A stretch of DNA of 64,000 nt, taken from the NCBI GenBank assembly GCA_021209875.1, contig JAGYVD010000002.1:6386001-6450000 (forward strand), written 5' to 3'. This DNA comes from Rosellinia necatrix (lineage: Eukaryota; Ascomycota; Sordariomycetes; Xylariales; Xylariaceae). Positions within the stretch are counted from its first letter, which is position 1, and every line of letters starts with the position of its first letter. Under the pieces are notes generated by a model, which worked only from the letters and a program-made list of their open reading frames with translations, made no database searches and was not told the origin of the DNA. A program made the translations under genes and the position numbers. Shown piece after piece: positions 21,976 to 31,109 of the stretch.

Positions 21976-22268
21976 TGAAAGCCCCCATGTGATTGGTTTG
22001 TTACAGGTTTCCCGGCTCAGTGGTGCGCCGCCAGGGAGAAGCTCTGTCCTACCTACCCCCTTTCCAAATCATCACGCCTATCCCATGAGTATGTGTGCCT
22101 CCCGTCCTCCCCGTTCATCGAGCCCCTTGCCTCACCCAGCCTGCCAACCCAACTTGGAACTGCTCAACAACCTGTTCGTCTCTTCGCGATTGCCGCGTTG
22201 TTTCAGCTCTCCAGCAACACGGCAGGACAGCACGCAGCAAACTCTTTTGACTACGATCAATCAAGACG
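21976..22268. promoter_or_regulatory. Upstream region of the intact P450 gene
   Basis: About 290 nt between the P450 relic and the start of the intact P450 at 22269. Part of it reads open on the plus strand but without motifs. Likely promoter and leader. Confidence 0.35.
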
Positions 22269-24041
22269 ATGGCTTCTCTCACTGTCATTGCCACCCTTCT
22301 TCTTGGTCCTTTGGTGGCTTACGTTACCTGGACTTTGGTTTGCTTGGAACTCAACGCCCAGGAGGCCCGTAGGATAGGTATTCCCTATATCCGACTCCCC
22401 ATCGATTCGAACAACGTTCCATGGACGATATTCCAACCTTTTGTGTGGAACCTGTTGGACAGCCTGCCATTTTCGTGGACATCATATCCTTACTTCGTTC
22501 GCTATTCGCGACGAGGCTGGCACTTCTCCGATAGATCAGACACACACATTCGCTTGGGCCCCGTGTGGGCGCTCGTCAGCCCCGTCGCAATCTACCTGCA
22601 CATCGCAGATGCAGACGCCATTCGCGACATCTTTTCGAGGCGAGATGATTTCGTCAGACCGTTCAAGGAATATAGTAAATACCATGCCCAGAACAAGCAC
22701 CGTATCCCTTGAGAACTGGACTAACCCATACTAGAGCTTCTTGAGGTTTATGGCCCGTGTATCTCGACAGCCGGATGGGACGACTGGCCTCGCCATCGAA
22801 AAGTCCTTGCCGCGCCCTTCAATGAGAACATTATGGAGTTCGTCTGGAACGAATCACTGAGTCAAGCCAGAGGAATGCTGCGGTCCTGGATTTCCGGGGG
22901 CCAGGAGGGAGTGCCGAGCATCCAGAAAGACACTCGCACTCTATCTCTCAATGTCCTCGCGTCAACAGCTTTCCGAAAATCGTATGAATTCCGAGGCTCC
23001 GCGGATACCCAAGTCGATGAGGTCGGCGGCTATCGCGACTCCCTCCAGACAGTTCTCGACAACATCATTCCCCTGATGCTCATCCCTCACCGACTTCTTA
23101 GAGGTCCGTTCGTGCCCAAGAACTTGGCCAAAATTGGGAAGGCAGCAGCTGCATTTCAGGACCACATGACAAATATGCTGCGAGAAGAAAGGAATGCCCT
23201 ACAGCAAGGCAAATCTGGATCCGGCGGCATCATGACAGCTTTTGTTCGTGCGCTCGACACCCACAGCCGAGAAGCCAACACTGCCGATACGAAAAACGAG
23301 CACATGAAAAGAGGTCTCGCCGAGAATGAGATCTACGGGAATCTTTTCGTGATCAACTTCGCTGGTCATGACACGACAGCTAATACATTGGCGTTCAGCA
23401 TGCTCCTCCTAGCCGCAAACCCAGAAGTCCAGAATTGGATATCAGAAGAGATCGTGCAAGTCACGGGTAATCGAGCCCCGGAAGATTGGGACTACAAAGA
23501 ACTCTTTCCAGCTCTGAAGAGATGCCGTGCTATCCTATTGGAGACTCTTCGGCTCTTCCCTCCCGTCATGGCCTTGCCAAAATGGACCTCAAGAAGGGCT
23601 CAGACGCTTGAAGTTGAAGGCAAGACATTGACGATCCCACCCGGGGTCAATACAACTTTGTTCATTCGTGCTGTCCAGTCGCGCCCAGACTACTGGCCGG
23701 ACCCTCATACCTGGAAACCAGCTCGATGGATTATACAACCAGCTTCGGCTGGGACTCAGATCTCGACAGAAGAGCTACTCGTACCAAGGCTAGACACGTA
23801 CTTTCCCTGGTCCGATGGTCCTCAGAATTGTCCAGGCAAGAAGTTCTCTGAGGTGGAAGCCGTGGCTGTTCTAGCGTGTCTCTTTAGCCAGAACCGCGTG
23901 TTCGTCAAAAAGTCAGGGCAGGAGAGCGACGAGGCTGCCCGACAGCGAGCCATCGGGTGCACCGAGGACGTCAACATGGAAATGCTACTGAGGATGACCA
24001 ACGCCGATCAAGTGACGCTGGTCTGTACAGCAGCCAAGTGA
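22269..24041 (+). CDS. Cytochrome P450 monooxygenase (intact)
   Basis: Two exons, 22269..22674 and 22735..24041, giving 570 aa. The 60-nt intron (GTAAAT...CTAG) joins FKEY to KLLEVYGPCIS in phase. An N-terminal membrane anchor (SLTVIATLLLGPLVAYVTW) is followed by the P450 fold: the W-R motif region DWPRHRKVLAAPF, the I-helix oxygen-binding AGHDTTAN, the ExxR motif in LLETLRLF, PERF-region KPARW and the heme loop FPWSDGPQNCPGKKFSEVE with the Cys ligand. It uses NADPH-cytochrome P450 reductase at the ER. The closest relative visible in the window is the P450 at 26638, sharing FNFAGHDTTANT-type I-helix and CPGKKFS/CPGRKFS heme loops. The substrate cannot be told. Confidence 0.92.
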
Positions 24042-24381
24042 GCATTGTGGTGGGCCTGGGGCCTGGGCAGGGTGAAGGCGGAACAGGAGCCCAGCGGACT
24101 CACCATTCTTTTCCATTTTTGCCCCTGTTCTTGTCGAGGGTTGTGTCTTGTAGGACCACCTAAGACGAGCGCGTGGGCGACTACTCGCGTATGTACCTAA
24201 TGGATAATGCTTCAGAGTAAAAAACACAAATAAACGTTTAATAACACAAGACATGGGAAGCCCATTCGCCAATTTAAAAGGGCCGGATTCCTCCTTACCA
24301 CACATCGCCCTTTTAAACGCGCCCCTTTCACTTCTCTCTGCTATTTACCTACCGCCGTGTCTTGCATCTCGCTCCGTCGAA
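24042..24381. other. Intergenic
   Basis: About 340 nt downstream of the P450. No gene seen. Confidence 0.45.
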
Positions 24382-25195
24382 ATGAATGGTTCAGTCTACA
24401 ACGAAACTGCCCAGCATAGTCATTCCCTACTTGTTGATGAGAATACTCTCAATGGCCCTCCACTGACTACCTGGAATGACTTCAAAAAATGCTAAATTAC
24501 GTTAGTTTCCCGGGCGCGGAACGCAGCTCGGATGGCTCGAATACCTGGGTCACGGGGAAGAAGGTATTGTCTATAAAGCCAGCTTTGGAAACGGTAAGCC
24601 CATTGCTACAAAAGTTGTACGTTTTTCAATGCTAGCAGTAGCTATTTGAATTGACATTTAACTCCGTCTCTAGTTCTGGCGCTTTAACAGATCCGCCACC
24701 GTTCCCGCCGTTACCTACATGCTTTGGGTGGCTGCAAATACAACAAGATCGGCTTCCCTTTCTTAAGCCACCCGTACGCCATGAAGTAGACGACACCTTA
24801 AACTGGCATTGGGCAATCGTGTATGAATTTGTCCTGGGAGCAACACAAGACCTGGTTCTTGGCCAATTGCATCTCGACTTTTTTTTATGCGATAGGCTTT
24901 GCGTTAGAGGCATATAAACCCGACAATTGGCATGGGGGAAGACTAATCGACTACAACAATATTTGCTCATCATTTAGCAATGGCTGGTATGCTACAGAAG
25001 TACGGCAACGCGAAGCCGAGAAGTGGTTTTGGACATTGGATTTCGTCCGAGATCCCATCATACGCCGCAGAATTGTACAATGCCCCAGTCAGAGGTGATA
25101 AGACTCGACACATTCAGGGACAAGTCGTCCCCAAAAGAGGTTCCCCCCAGAACTTGGGCGCACTCGATTTTGGTGCTAGTCATTCAGAGTGCTAA
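24382..25195 (+). pseudogene. Decayed fungal protein-kinase-like gene
   Basis: Fragments in several frames line up into one kinase-like protein. An opening frame MNGSVYNETAQHSHS ends at a TAA. Then LGWLEYLGHGEEGIVYKASF resembles a glycine-rich ATP loop, followed by a possible GTACGT...TCTAG intron. Next come CFGWLQIQQDRLPFLKPP and LNWHWAIVYEFV, then, after a frame change in the T8 run near 24880, FYAIGFALEAYKPDNWHGGR and LIDYNNICS, the last resembling a late catalytic-lobe motif. A tail reads QVVPKRGSPQNLGALDFG. The pattern resembles the fungal-specific kinase-like proteins common near accessory genes. Multiple stops and frame changes mark it as a relic. Confidence 0.6.
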
Positions 25196-25414
25196 TGATA
25201 GTTTAGCATCGATGCTATGTAACATCATATCCACTGCGGAGTTGTGCTGCTCGACTGGCAAGGAGATATATGCAACGATATACCCCTAATTTCGTTTTGG
25301 AGCGAGCACTAGTGAAAGGAACGTTTGGTCGCTGAGCGCATCTCCCGGGTCAGTACCGCAAGATATCTCTCATTCATATCAACGAGGTTGACTGACGAAA
25401 GATATTTCTTTATA
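25196..25414. other. Intergenic between two relics
   Basis: AT-richer sequence with no supportable feature between the kinase-like relic (+) and the P450 N-terminal relic (-). Confidence 0.4.
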
Positions 25415-25974
25415 TTATATATTATGGCTGATTAAGAAGTTGATCCGGTTTTCCGGCCTGGTAATGCTTCCCTTTCGCGGGATTGGGCTCATACCACAGT
25501 CATCAGCCCAGTAGAATTTAGCGGCCGTCTTTGGAAGCCCCAAGAGGCGTTGGAGAGCAAACAGGGTAATCGACTTATTGCTCATATTCTTGGAGTTGCT
25601 AAAGACGGCCTTGACAAGGTTGGGGTCAGTGACGAGAAGAAAGCGGAAGTGGCCCGCTCGAGCGAGAAGAGGCTTGCTAGAATGGAACTGCCTTTTTTTC
25701 GTCTTGGTGTCAACCTGATTCATCGTGACGTTGTAACTGCGCCGACTTACTGAATACGTGAGAAAAGCTTGTGGACGCTGAGCAAAGACAAGGCGTGAAA
25801 CAGTCCCGGGACGAAATAGGGTAAGACTGGTGCCCTCAACGGGCTTGCGTTATTCTCATGTCGCATGAATGCTCGAAATCGGATTGTAGAAGCTACATGG
25901 GTGAAGGACATGAGAAGTACCACCAAAGACAGGCAGACACCCCCGGTCGAGAGGGAGAAGTTGAGTGAAGACAT
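25415..25974 (-). pseudogene. N-terminal fragment of a cytochrome P450
   Basis: Two well-formed exons, complement(..25676, 25751..25974). The 74-nt intron (GTAAGT...TTCTAG) joins KLFSRI to HKPLLARAGHF in phase. The start ATG at 25974 opens a membrane anchor (GGVCLSLVVLLMSFTHVA). The second exon reads FRFLLVTDPNLVKAVFSNSK, MSNKSITLFALQRLLG and AAKFYWADDCGM, typical of the first 150 residues of the same P450 family as the relics at 19945-21975. The frame ends at 25415 in AT-rich sequence, and nothing continues it. The start and splice sites are intact, so this is a truncation rather than general decay. It may be the missing 5' end of one of the relics 3.4 kb away. Confidence 0.7.
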
Positions 25975-26637
25975 GCTCGGTGCACAGTAATTCTAGGAGA
26001 TTGTTAGGATAACAGAGATAGTACAACAGAGAGGAAATACTGCTTCGTTGAGAATGTATCCGAACACGAAACATCTTTATGCACCGAGCTTTGATAGTTG
26101 TAATTCATAGACTGCTTGCTGGCCCTCAGTCCGTGGTCGACGACCCGATCTCTGCCATATGACATGGCTATTGAAAGGCATGGTGGCCCATTTGTGCCAA
26201 GAGGGACTGAGAGGCGGAACATGCCGCACATGGGCCACCAGGCTGCGTGCATCGCCCCTTTCCAAGTTTCTGCACAAGATATAAGATATATCATTTGGTG
26301 TTACAGTTACATGCTGTTATAGGTAGTTATAGCCTCCCTAGGTACCTACCTTGTAACTGGTCCTACCTACTTTATAGCTGGTCCTACCTACCTTGTAGCT
26401 GGTCCTACTTACCTGCCACCTTGCTCCGGCTGCATCAAATACCTACCTAAAGGCCCTCCATCCCGCCTGCCCCTGCTTTATTTACCAGCCAGGCCGTGGA
26501 GGGAAAGTGTGGTCGACGAGGTCGCCTCACACACGCTTCCTTCCTTTCTGCCACCGACTCTCCCACCAGGCATCCTGCTCTGTTCTGTCCTTACACACGC
26601 CCGCCCGCACCGCCTGAAAGCCGAGCACCTTCTCGCC
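25975..26637. promoter_or_regulatory. Divergent region upstream of the second P450
   Basis: About 660 nt with tandem CTACCTACCTTGTAACTGGTC-like units at 26335-26415 (three related 20-25-nt units around TAGCTGGTCCTACCTAC). No gene seen. Confidence 0.5.
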
Positions 26638-28520
26638 ATGGCCTGGCTCACGCTGCTCCTTGCCTCCCCCCTCCTCCTTGCCGTTGCGCTTGCTACGAGC
26701 ACTGCGCTACACTTGCTGAGGAACTACTTGGCCGCTCGTACCATCGGCGTCCCGATACGCTTCATCCCCATCAGTCCCCTCAACCCCTTCTGGACCCTTG
26801 CCGACAGAGGCATCCTCGGCCTCCTCCGCCGCCTTCCCTTCGGCGACAACAGCTTCACCAGATACAACTGGCGCGGCTGGGAGGTCGAGGACCGGTACAA
26901 GTCGCACCAGGAGATGGGGGATATGTGGGTGCTTGTGACGCCTCTTAAGAACTGGGTTTACCTCAATGACCCTGACGCTCTGATGTCCATCTTCAAGAGA
27001 GGCCCCGAGTTCCCGCGCCCCGTCTTCGTCAATGGTTCGTCCCTATTGCGGCCCGGTGCGAGAGAAGCCGCATCCAAGCTAACCAACCCATGCGCAGAGA
27101 TCCTCAACGTTTTTGGGCCAAATATCTCTACCGTAACCTCCCCCGCTCTCCCAATCCTCACTGTTGGTGTCCATATCAAAACACTTGCGCTGACCATATC
27201 CGCCGACACAGGCAGAGGGCGAGTCATGGAAGACACAACGAAGGATAGCAACCCGTTGTTTTAATGAACATAACAACGAGATCGTCTGGGAAGAAACAAT
27301 CACCCTGGCTAGTGATATGTTGGAGTATTGGACATCCAAAAAATCAGTTCCCTCTATTGCCGACGACCTGCGTACCTTGTCCTTGCACGTTCTCTCCAGA
27401 GCCGGCTTCGGAAAATCCTTCAAGTTCCAAGGTCACGACCAGCGCAAGCACTCCGTGGACCCGTCTGTCAACTACAAGGAATCCCTACAGATCATTTTAG
27501 AGAATTGCGTCCTGATCCTCGGCTTCGGTACGAAATTTATCTCGTATCCCTGGCTGCCATGTAACTTTCGAACTGTCCACAAAGCCTGGATCTCCTTTCA
27601 TGCGTACATGACTGGAATTTACGAAGATGAAAAGCGTAAATTGTTAGTCCTTTATTCCCGATCTGCCACGCCACCGTACCGGACACATTATCGTGACTAA
27701 TCCGGCCGTATCATAGCGCCGAGGGTCAGACGAGCGACCACAATCTCATGACACTGCTGATCCGGGCCTCACAAGAAGACCAGGAGAAGACCTCGGTCGG
27801 CCTGACGGAGAGTGAGATCTACGGGAACATGTTCGCCTTCAACTTCGCCGGCCACGACACTACTGCCAACACTTTCACCTTCGCCGTGTACTTCCTCGCC
27901 GCGAACCCGCAAGTACAAGACTGGCTCTCGGAAGAGATCTGCGCTGTTCTTGGCGACCGCGACCCGCACACGTGGGATTACCGCGCCGACTTCCCCCCGC
28001 CTCAGGCGCTGCCTTTCCGCTATGCTGGAGACGATGCGCCTCTACACTCCCGTTCCCATCATCAAATGGACCGGCAGCGGCAATGAATCGAGGCAATTGG
28101 TGGTCAACGGGAAGACCTTCGTGCTCCCCCCCGCACAGCATGATCGCCCCCAGCTACGGCTCCGTCCAGACGGACCCCAGATTCTGGGGCGACGACTCCC
28201 TGCTCTGGCGACCCTCCCGGTGGATCAAGGCGGGCAGCCCCGGCGAGGAAGAGATGGATCCCCCCGCGCGCGGTGCCTTCCTGGGCTGGTCCGAGGGCAC
28301 GCGGGATTGCCCGGGGCGGAAATTCTCGCAAGTCGAGTTCGCTGCCACCATGGCTGTGCTGTTCCGCCGCTCTCGAGTGCGCCCTGAAGCACGCGAGGGC
28401 GAGGCCCCAGAAGCCGCGCGGGCTAGGATTCTGCAGATGATTGAGAAGGAGTCTGGTACGGTACTTCTGCTGCAGTTGTTGCACCCGGAGCGCTCGCCTC
28501 TCGTTTGGGACCGCCTCTAG
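26638..28520 (+). CDS. Cytochrome P450 monooxygenase, interrupted by two +1 frameshifts
   Basis: Four exons, 26638..27034, 27098..27132, 27212..27642 and 27717..28520. Introns are 63, 79 and 74 nt, all in phase. The frame shifts by +1 at the C6 run 27993-27998 and again at the C7 run 28126-28132. With one surplus base discounted at each, the product is 554 aa. Features: membrane anchor (LLLASPLLLAVALATSTAL), SWKTQRRIATRCFNE, I-helix AGHDTTAN, ExxR in MLETMRLY, LLWRPSRWI and the heme loop FLGWSEGTRDCPGRKF. It is a paralogue of the intact P450 at 22269 with a different intron pattern. Everything outside the two C runs is well preserved, so I favour sequence error over a pseudogene. The substrate is unknown. 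Confidence 0.82.
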
Positions 28521-30220
28521 CCTATGTATGCGGACAGGGGGCCGGGATGAACTCGTCTTGCTTCTCTTTTTTTTTCTTTTTTTCCTTTTTTATAGGTATT
28601 ACAAAAGGTAATTGGGGAATAGGGCTAGATACGCCAGTGTAATATTAACAAGGTTATTACTTTCTAGAATATTGATAGTATAGACAGTTCATAGATGAAG
28701 CAGAGCCCCGGCCACCACGGTTTACACCAACCCCGGCAACTCGAATTTATCTCACTGTACGATACACCTAGGATTTTAGAATTAGTTTCCATGTACCATG
28801 CCAATAAGACCTGTGATCCCGTTCCCCGTCCTACCTAACCCCCGGCCTGTACCCGACATTCGACATACGAGCTGCTGTCGAGTGTCGAGTGCTAAGAAAT
28901 TAGTAACATTGCTGAAAGCCCCCTAGGTCGCTATAATTTTGGCGTCAGATGTGACCTCTCATCCCTGAATAGACGCGGCGCTAAGTGAAGCACTGTACTT
29001 GGCCATCCTAAAAGACGCGTTCTGGCTCATCTGGTAGACCAGCAATAAACAATATTTCGATTGCCATGCGTGATAGGCGTGGCCACTCTTGACGTCGAGC
29101 TAGGTGTAGCTACCAGTCCAGCGCAGTCATTTCGTGTGGAAGTCTCATCGTCGCCTGATTTATGAAGGCATTAAGCTTATCATAATTGAGATTCACCTCC
29201 TTTTTGATATCATTAACGGTTTTATTATGGCCATATTTCCATGCGCCTGACGTGATCGACCGTGGTCTAATTATCGGCGAGGGGGGCATGTGTCCGAACC
29301 ATAAATTTGTCAACACGAAGGCAACTCACCACTTCCTGGGCGTTCCCTTCGCTCAACAGAAGTGCAAAGCGGCGAAGCTGCTCTATGAAGCTTTTCGCCA
29401 CTCATCGTATACAAAAACCAGGTTGATTTCTCATAGTCGAAGAGGACCCTTCTGGTTCTCCAGTCCGGAATTCCAGGACATTTTATAAGCTTCTGCTCAA
29501 AGACGCAACAGCTCTCGTGGCATCGGCTCGAGAGCATGCGGAGGAGCTTGTCTCGACAAGGGGCTTCTGTGCAGAATCGGACAGCGAGACTATGAATGGG
29601 CTAGGTTCTGACTGAAGGCAGCCTGAGATCGATGTGAAGGCATCGGAACGTGTATCTACCATGCTGCTAAAAACATGTTCAACGACCGCTATGCGGCGAA
29701 ACTCCTTCCTGGTAATAGAGCTCATAGACTTCTACGAGCTTCACTGTCACAACGTGAGTTACACATCCACTTACAGGGTAGGTTCGGCCTGACAGGGGGG
29801 GTTGAGGAGGCTCAATCGGCACCGGTCGCAGATATGTTTACGACGCGCGATAGTTTTCCCTCGAGTCTGGTCTGGAAGACGCATTGCCTGTGTGCAGCCA
29901 TAACGTGAAATCATACCATGGTACGCGGCCACTGTACAGCCGATGCTTGATAGGTGATGGAGCACATCACTGTCGTCAACACTGTATATATACTTAACCA
30001 AGCGCTTTTTTTTTTTTTTTAGTCTTTTCGTCTATAATATTGATAGACAGCTACAGAGGACTCACTGGATACATTGATCGTGTCAGGATATACATAACCC
30101 ACATTATTGTTCATAGACCAAGGCGCATGGATATAAAACTGATATATATGACTTGTTAGCAAGTCGCTCCAACGACCGTCCTGTAAATCCGTTTTTACCA
30201 TAACTAAACGGTCAATTTTT
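28521..30220. other. Gene-poor region with unassigned open stretches
   Basis: No supportable gene over 1.7 kb. Open stretches on both strands at 29110-29910 (for example THHFLGVPFAQ on the plus strand, which vaguely resembles a carboxylesterase start) are too short and broken to assign. A 16-nt T run sits at 30006-30021. Confidence 0.4.
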
Positions 30221-30565
30221 ATGCAATTATGGTGGGGCACATTGTCTTGGAGTTTTTATGCAAATCAACTTGTATTCCCATTCCGATTCGGGAGGTGGGG
30301 ACCAATCAAATCAAGAACAGGTGCCCACCTGGTTTTAGGTAAGAACCTTGTAAGGTACATGAACTTCTTACCAGTGGATAGGAAGGAGGCTGTATTCAAT
30401 AAATCTCCAGGAACGAGGATAAAGGTGGTTGCTTTTCCTATGGTAGGTATTTGCTACTTACCTCTTGAGGTGGAATGGAAACCAAGGGGGATTGTTGGCA
30501 ACTTCGTATTTAATACCGAACACTACTGGGGCGGTACTGCATTCGGAAATATTCGGATTCATTGA
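30221..30565 (+). CDS. Unassigned open frame, 114 codons
   Basis: A single open frame from an ATG, 114 aa, rich in aromatic residues (WWGTLSWSFYANQ, EVEWKPRG, EHYWGG). No known motif, no signal peptide, and no clear intron linking it to anything. A minus-strand frame of 73 codons immediately upstream (30019-30240) overlaps its start. It could be a real small gene, an exon of a decayed gene, or chance. Low confidence. Confidence 0.2.
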   Translation: MQLWWGTLSWSFYANQLVFPFRFGRWGPIKSRTGAHLVLGKNLVRYMNFLPVDRKEAVFNKSPGTRIKVVAFPMVGICYLPLEVEWKPRGIVGNFVFNTEHYWGGTAFGNIRIH

Positions 30566-31109
30566 GTAATTAATACGTCCTTCTAATGTCCCGTGTTCTA
30601 ATGTCCCGTACTTTCTTTGCCTTGTCTACTATTGTCTAATGTTGCCAATGGTTGTAGAATAAACACCTCTAGTCCGGGGAGGGGGGAGTGAGCAAGTAAG
30701 TACACTAGTAGTATGCCACATCTGCGGCGAATGTGTAACATGGCCACATCACTTCTGGTTTCAGAACAATACCAGCTCGTTAGACCACAAGAAAATCTGA
30801 CGGCCAAGAGCGCGCAGTACGGTGTAGCCTAAACCAACCTAGCCAAGGTTAGATACGTTGACGTTATTGTTGTTGTGGCATCTGATTGACGGCATCTGAT
30901 CGAAACCCTGACTTAAACTGGCTACAAACAAGCCCCCCTCATATCGCACACGCTCTTTGGCTTGCGTACTTCTCACATAGCCACAACCACGTACACATGT
31001 CACAGCATATATTTAGAGCGCGCGTTCAGCACAAACCCTCGATTCAGATGAGCCTAGGTAGGTAAGAATAGGCGGTTATATACATCACTTCATCCATGGC
31101 GGGGGTCCT
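30566..31109. other. Intergenic
   Basis: About 540 nt downstream of the HRD3 stop. One GCCTAGGTAGGTAAG motif near 31051. No gene seen. Confidence 0.45.

Noticed and set aside
26509..26637. N-terminal extension of the second P450 from 26509
   Set aside because: It begins at a GTG, not an ATG, and the added segment is Pro/His-rich. The ATG at 26638 gives a normal membrane anchor.
19945..28520. An active secondary-metabolite cluster built on the P450s
   Set aside because: No polyketide synthase, peptide synthetase, terpene cyclase, transporter or pathway regulator is visible in the window, and half the P450 sequence is broken.
29110..29908. Carboxylesterase-like relic (FLGVPFAQ)
   Set aside because: One short resemblance without the catalytic Ser elbow or later motifs nearby; not enough to call.
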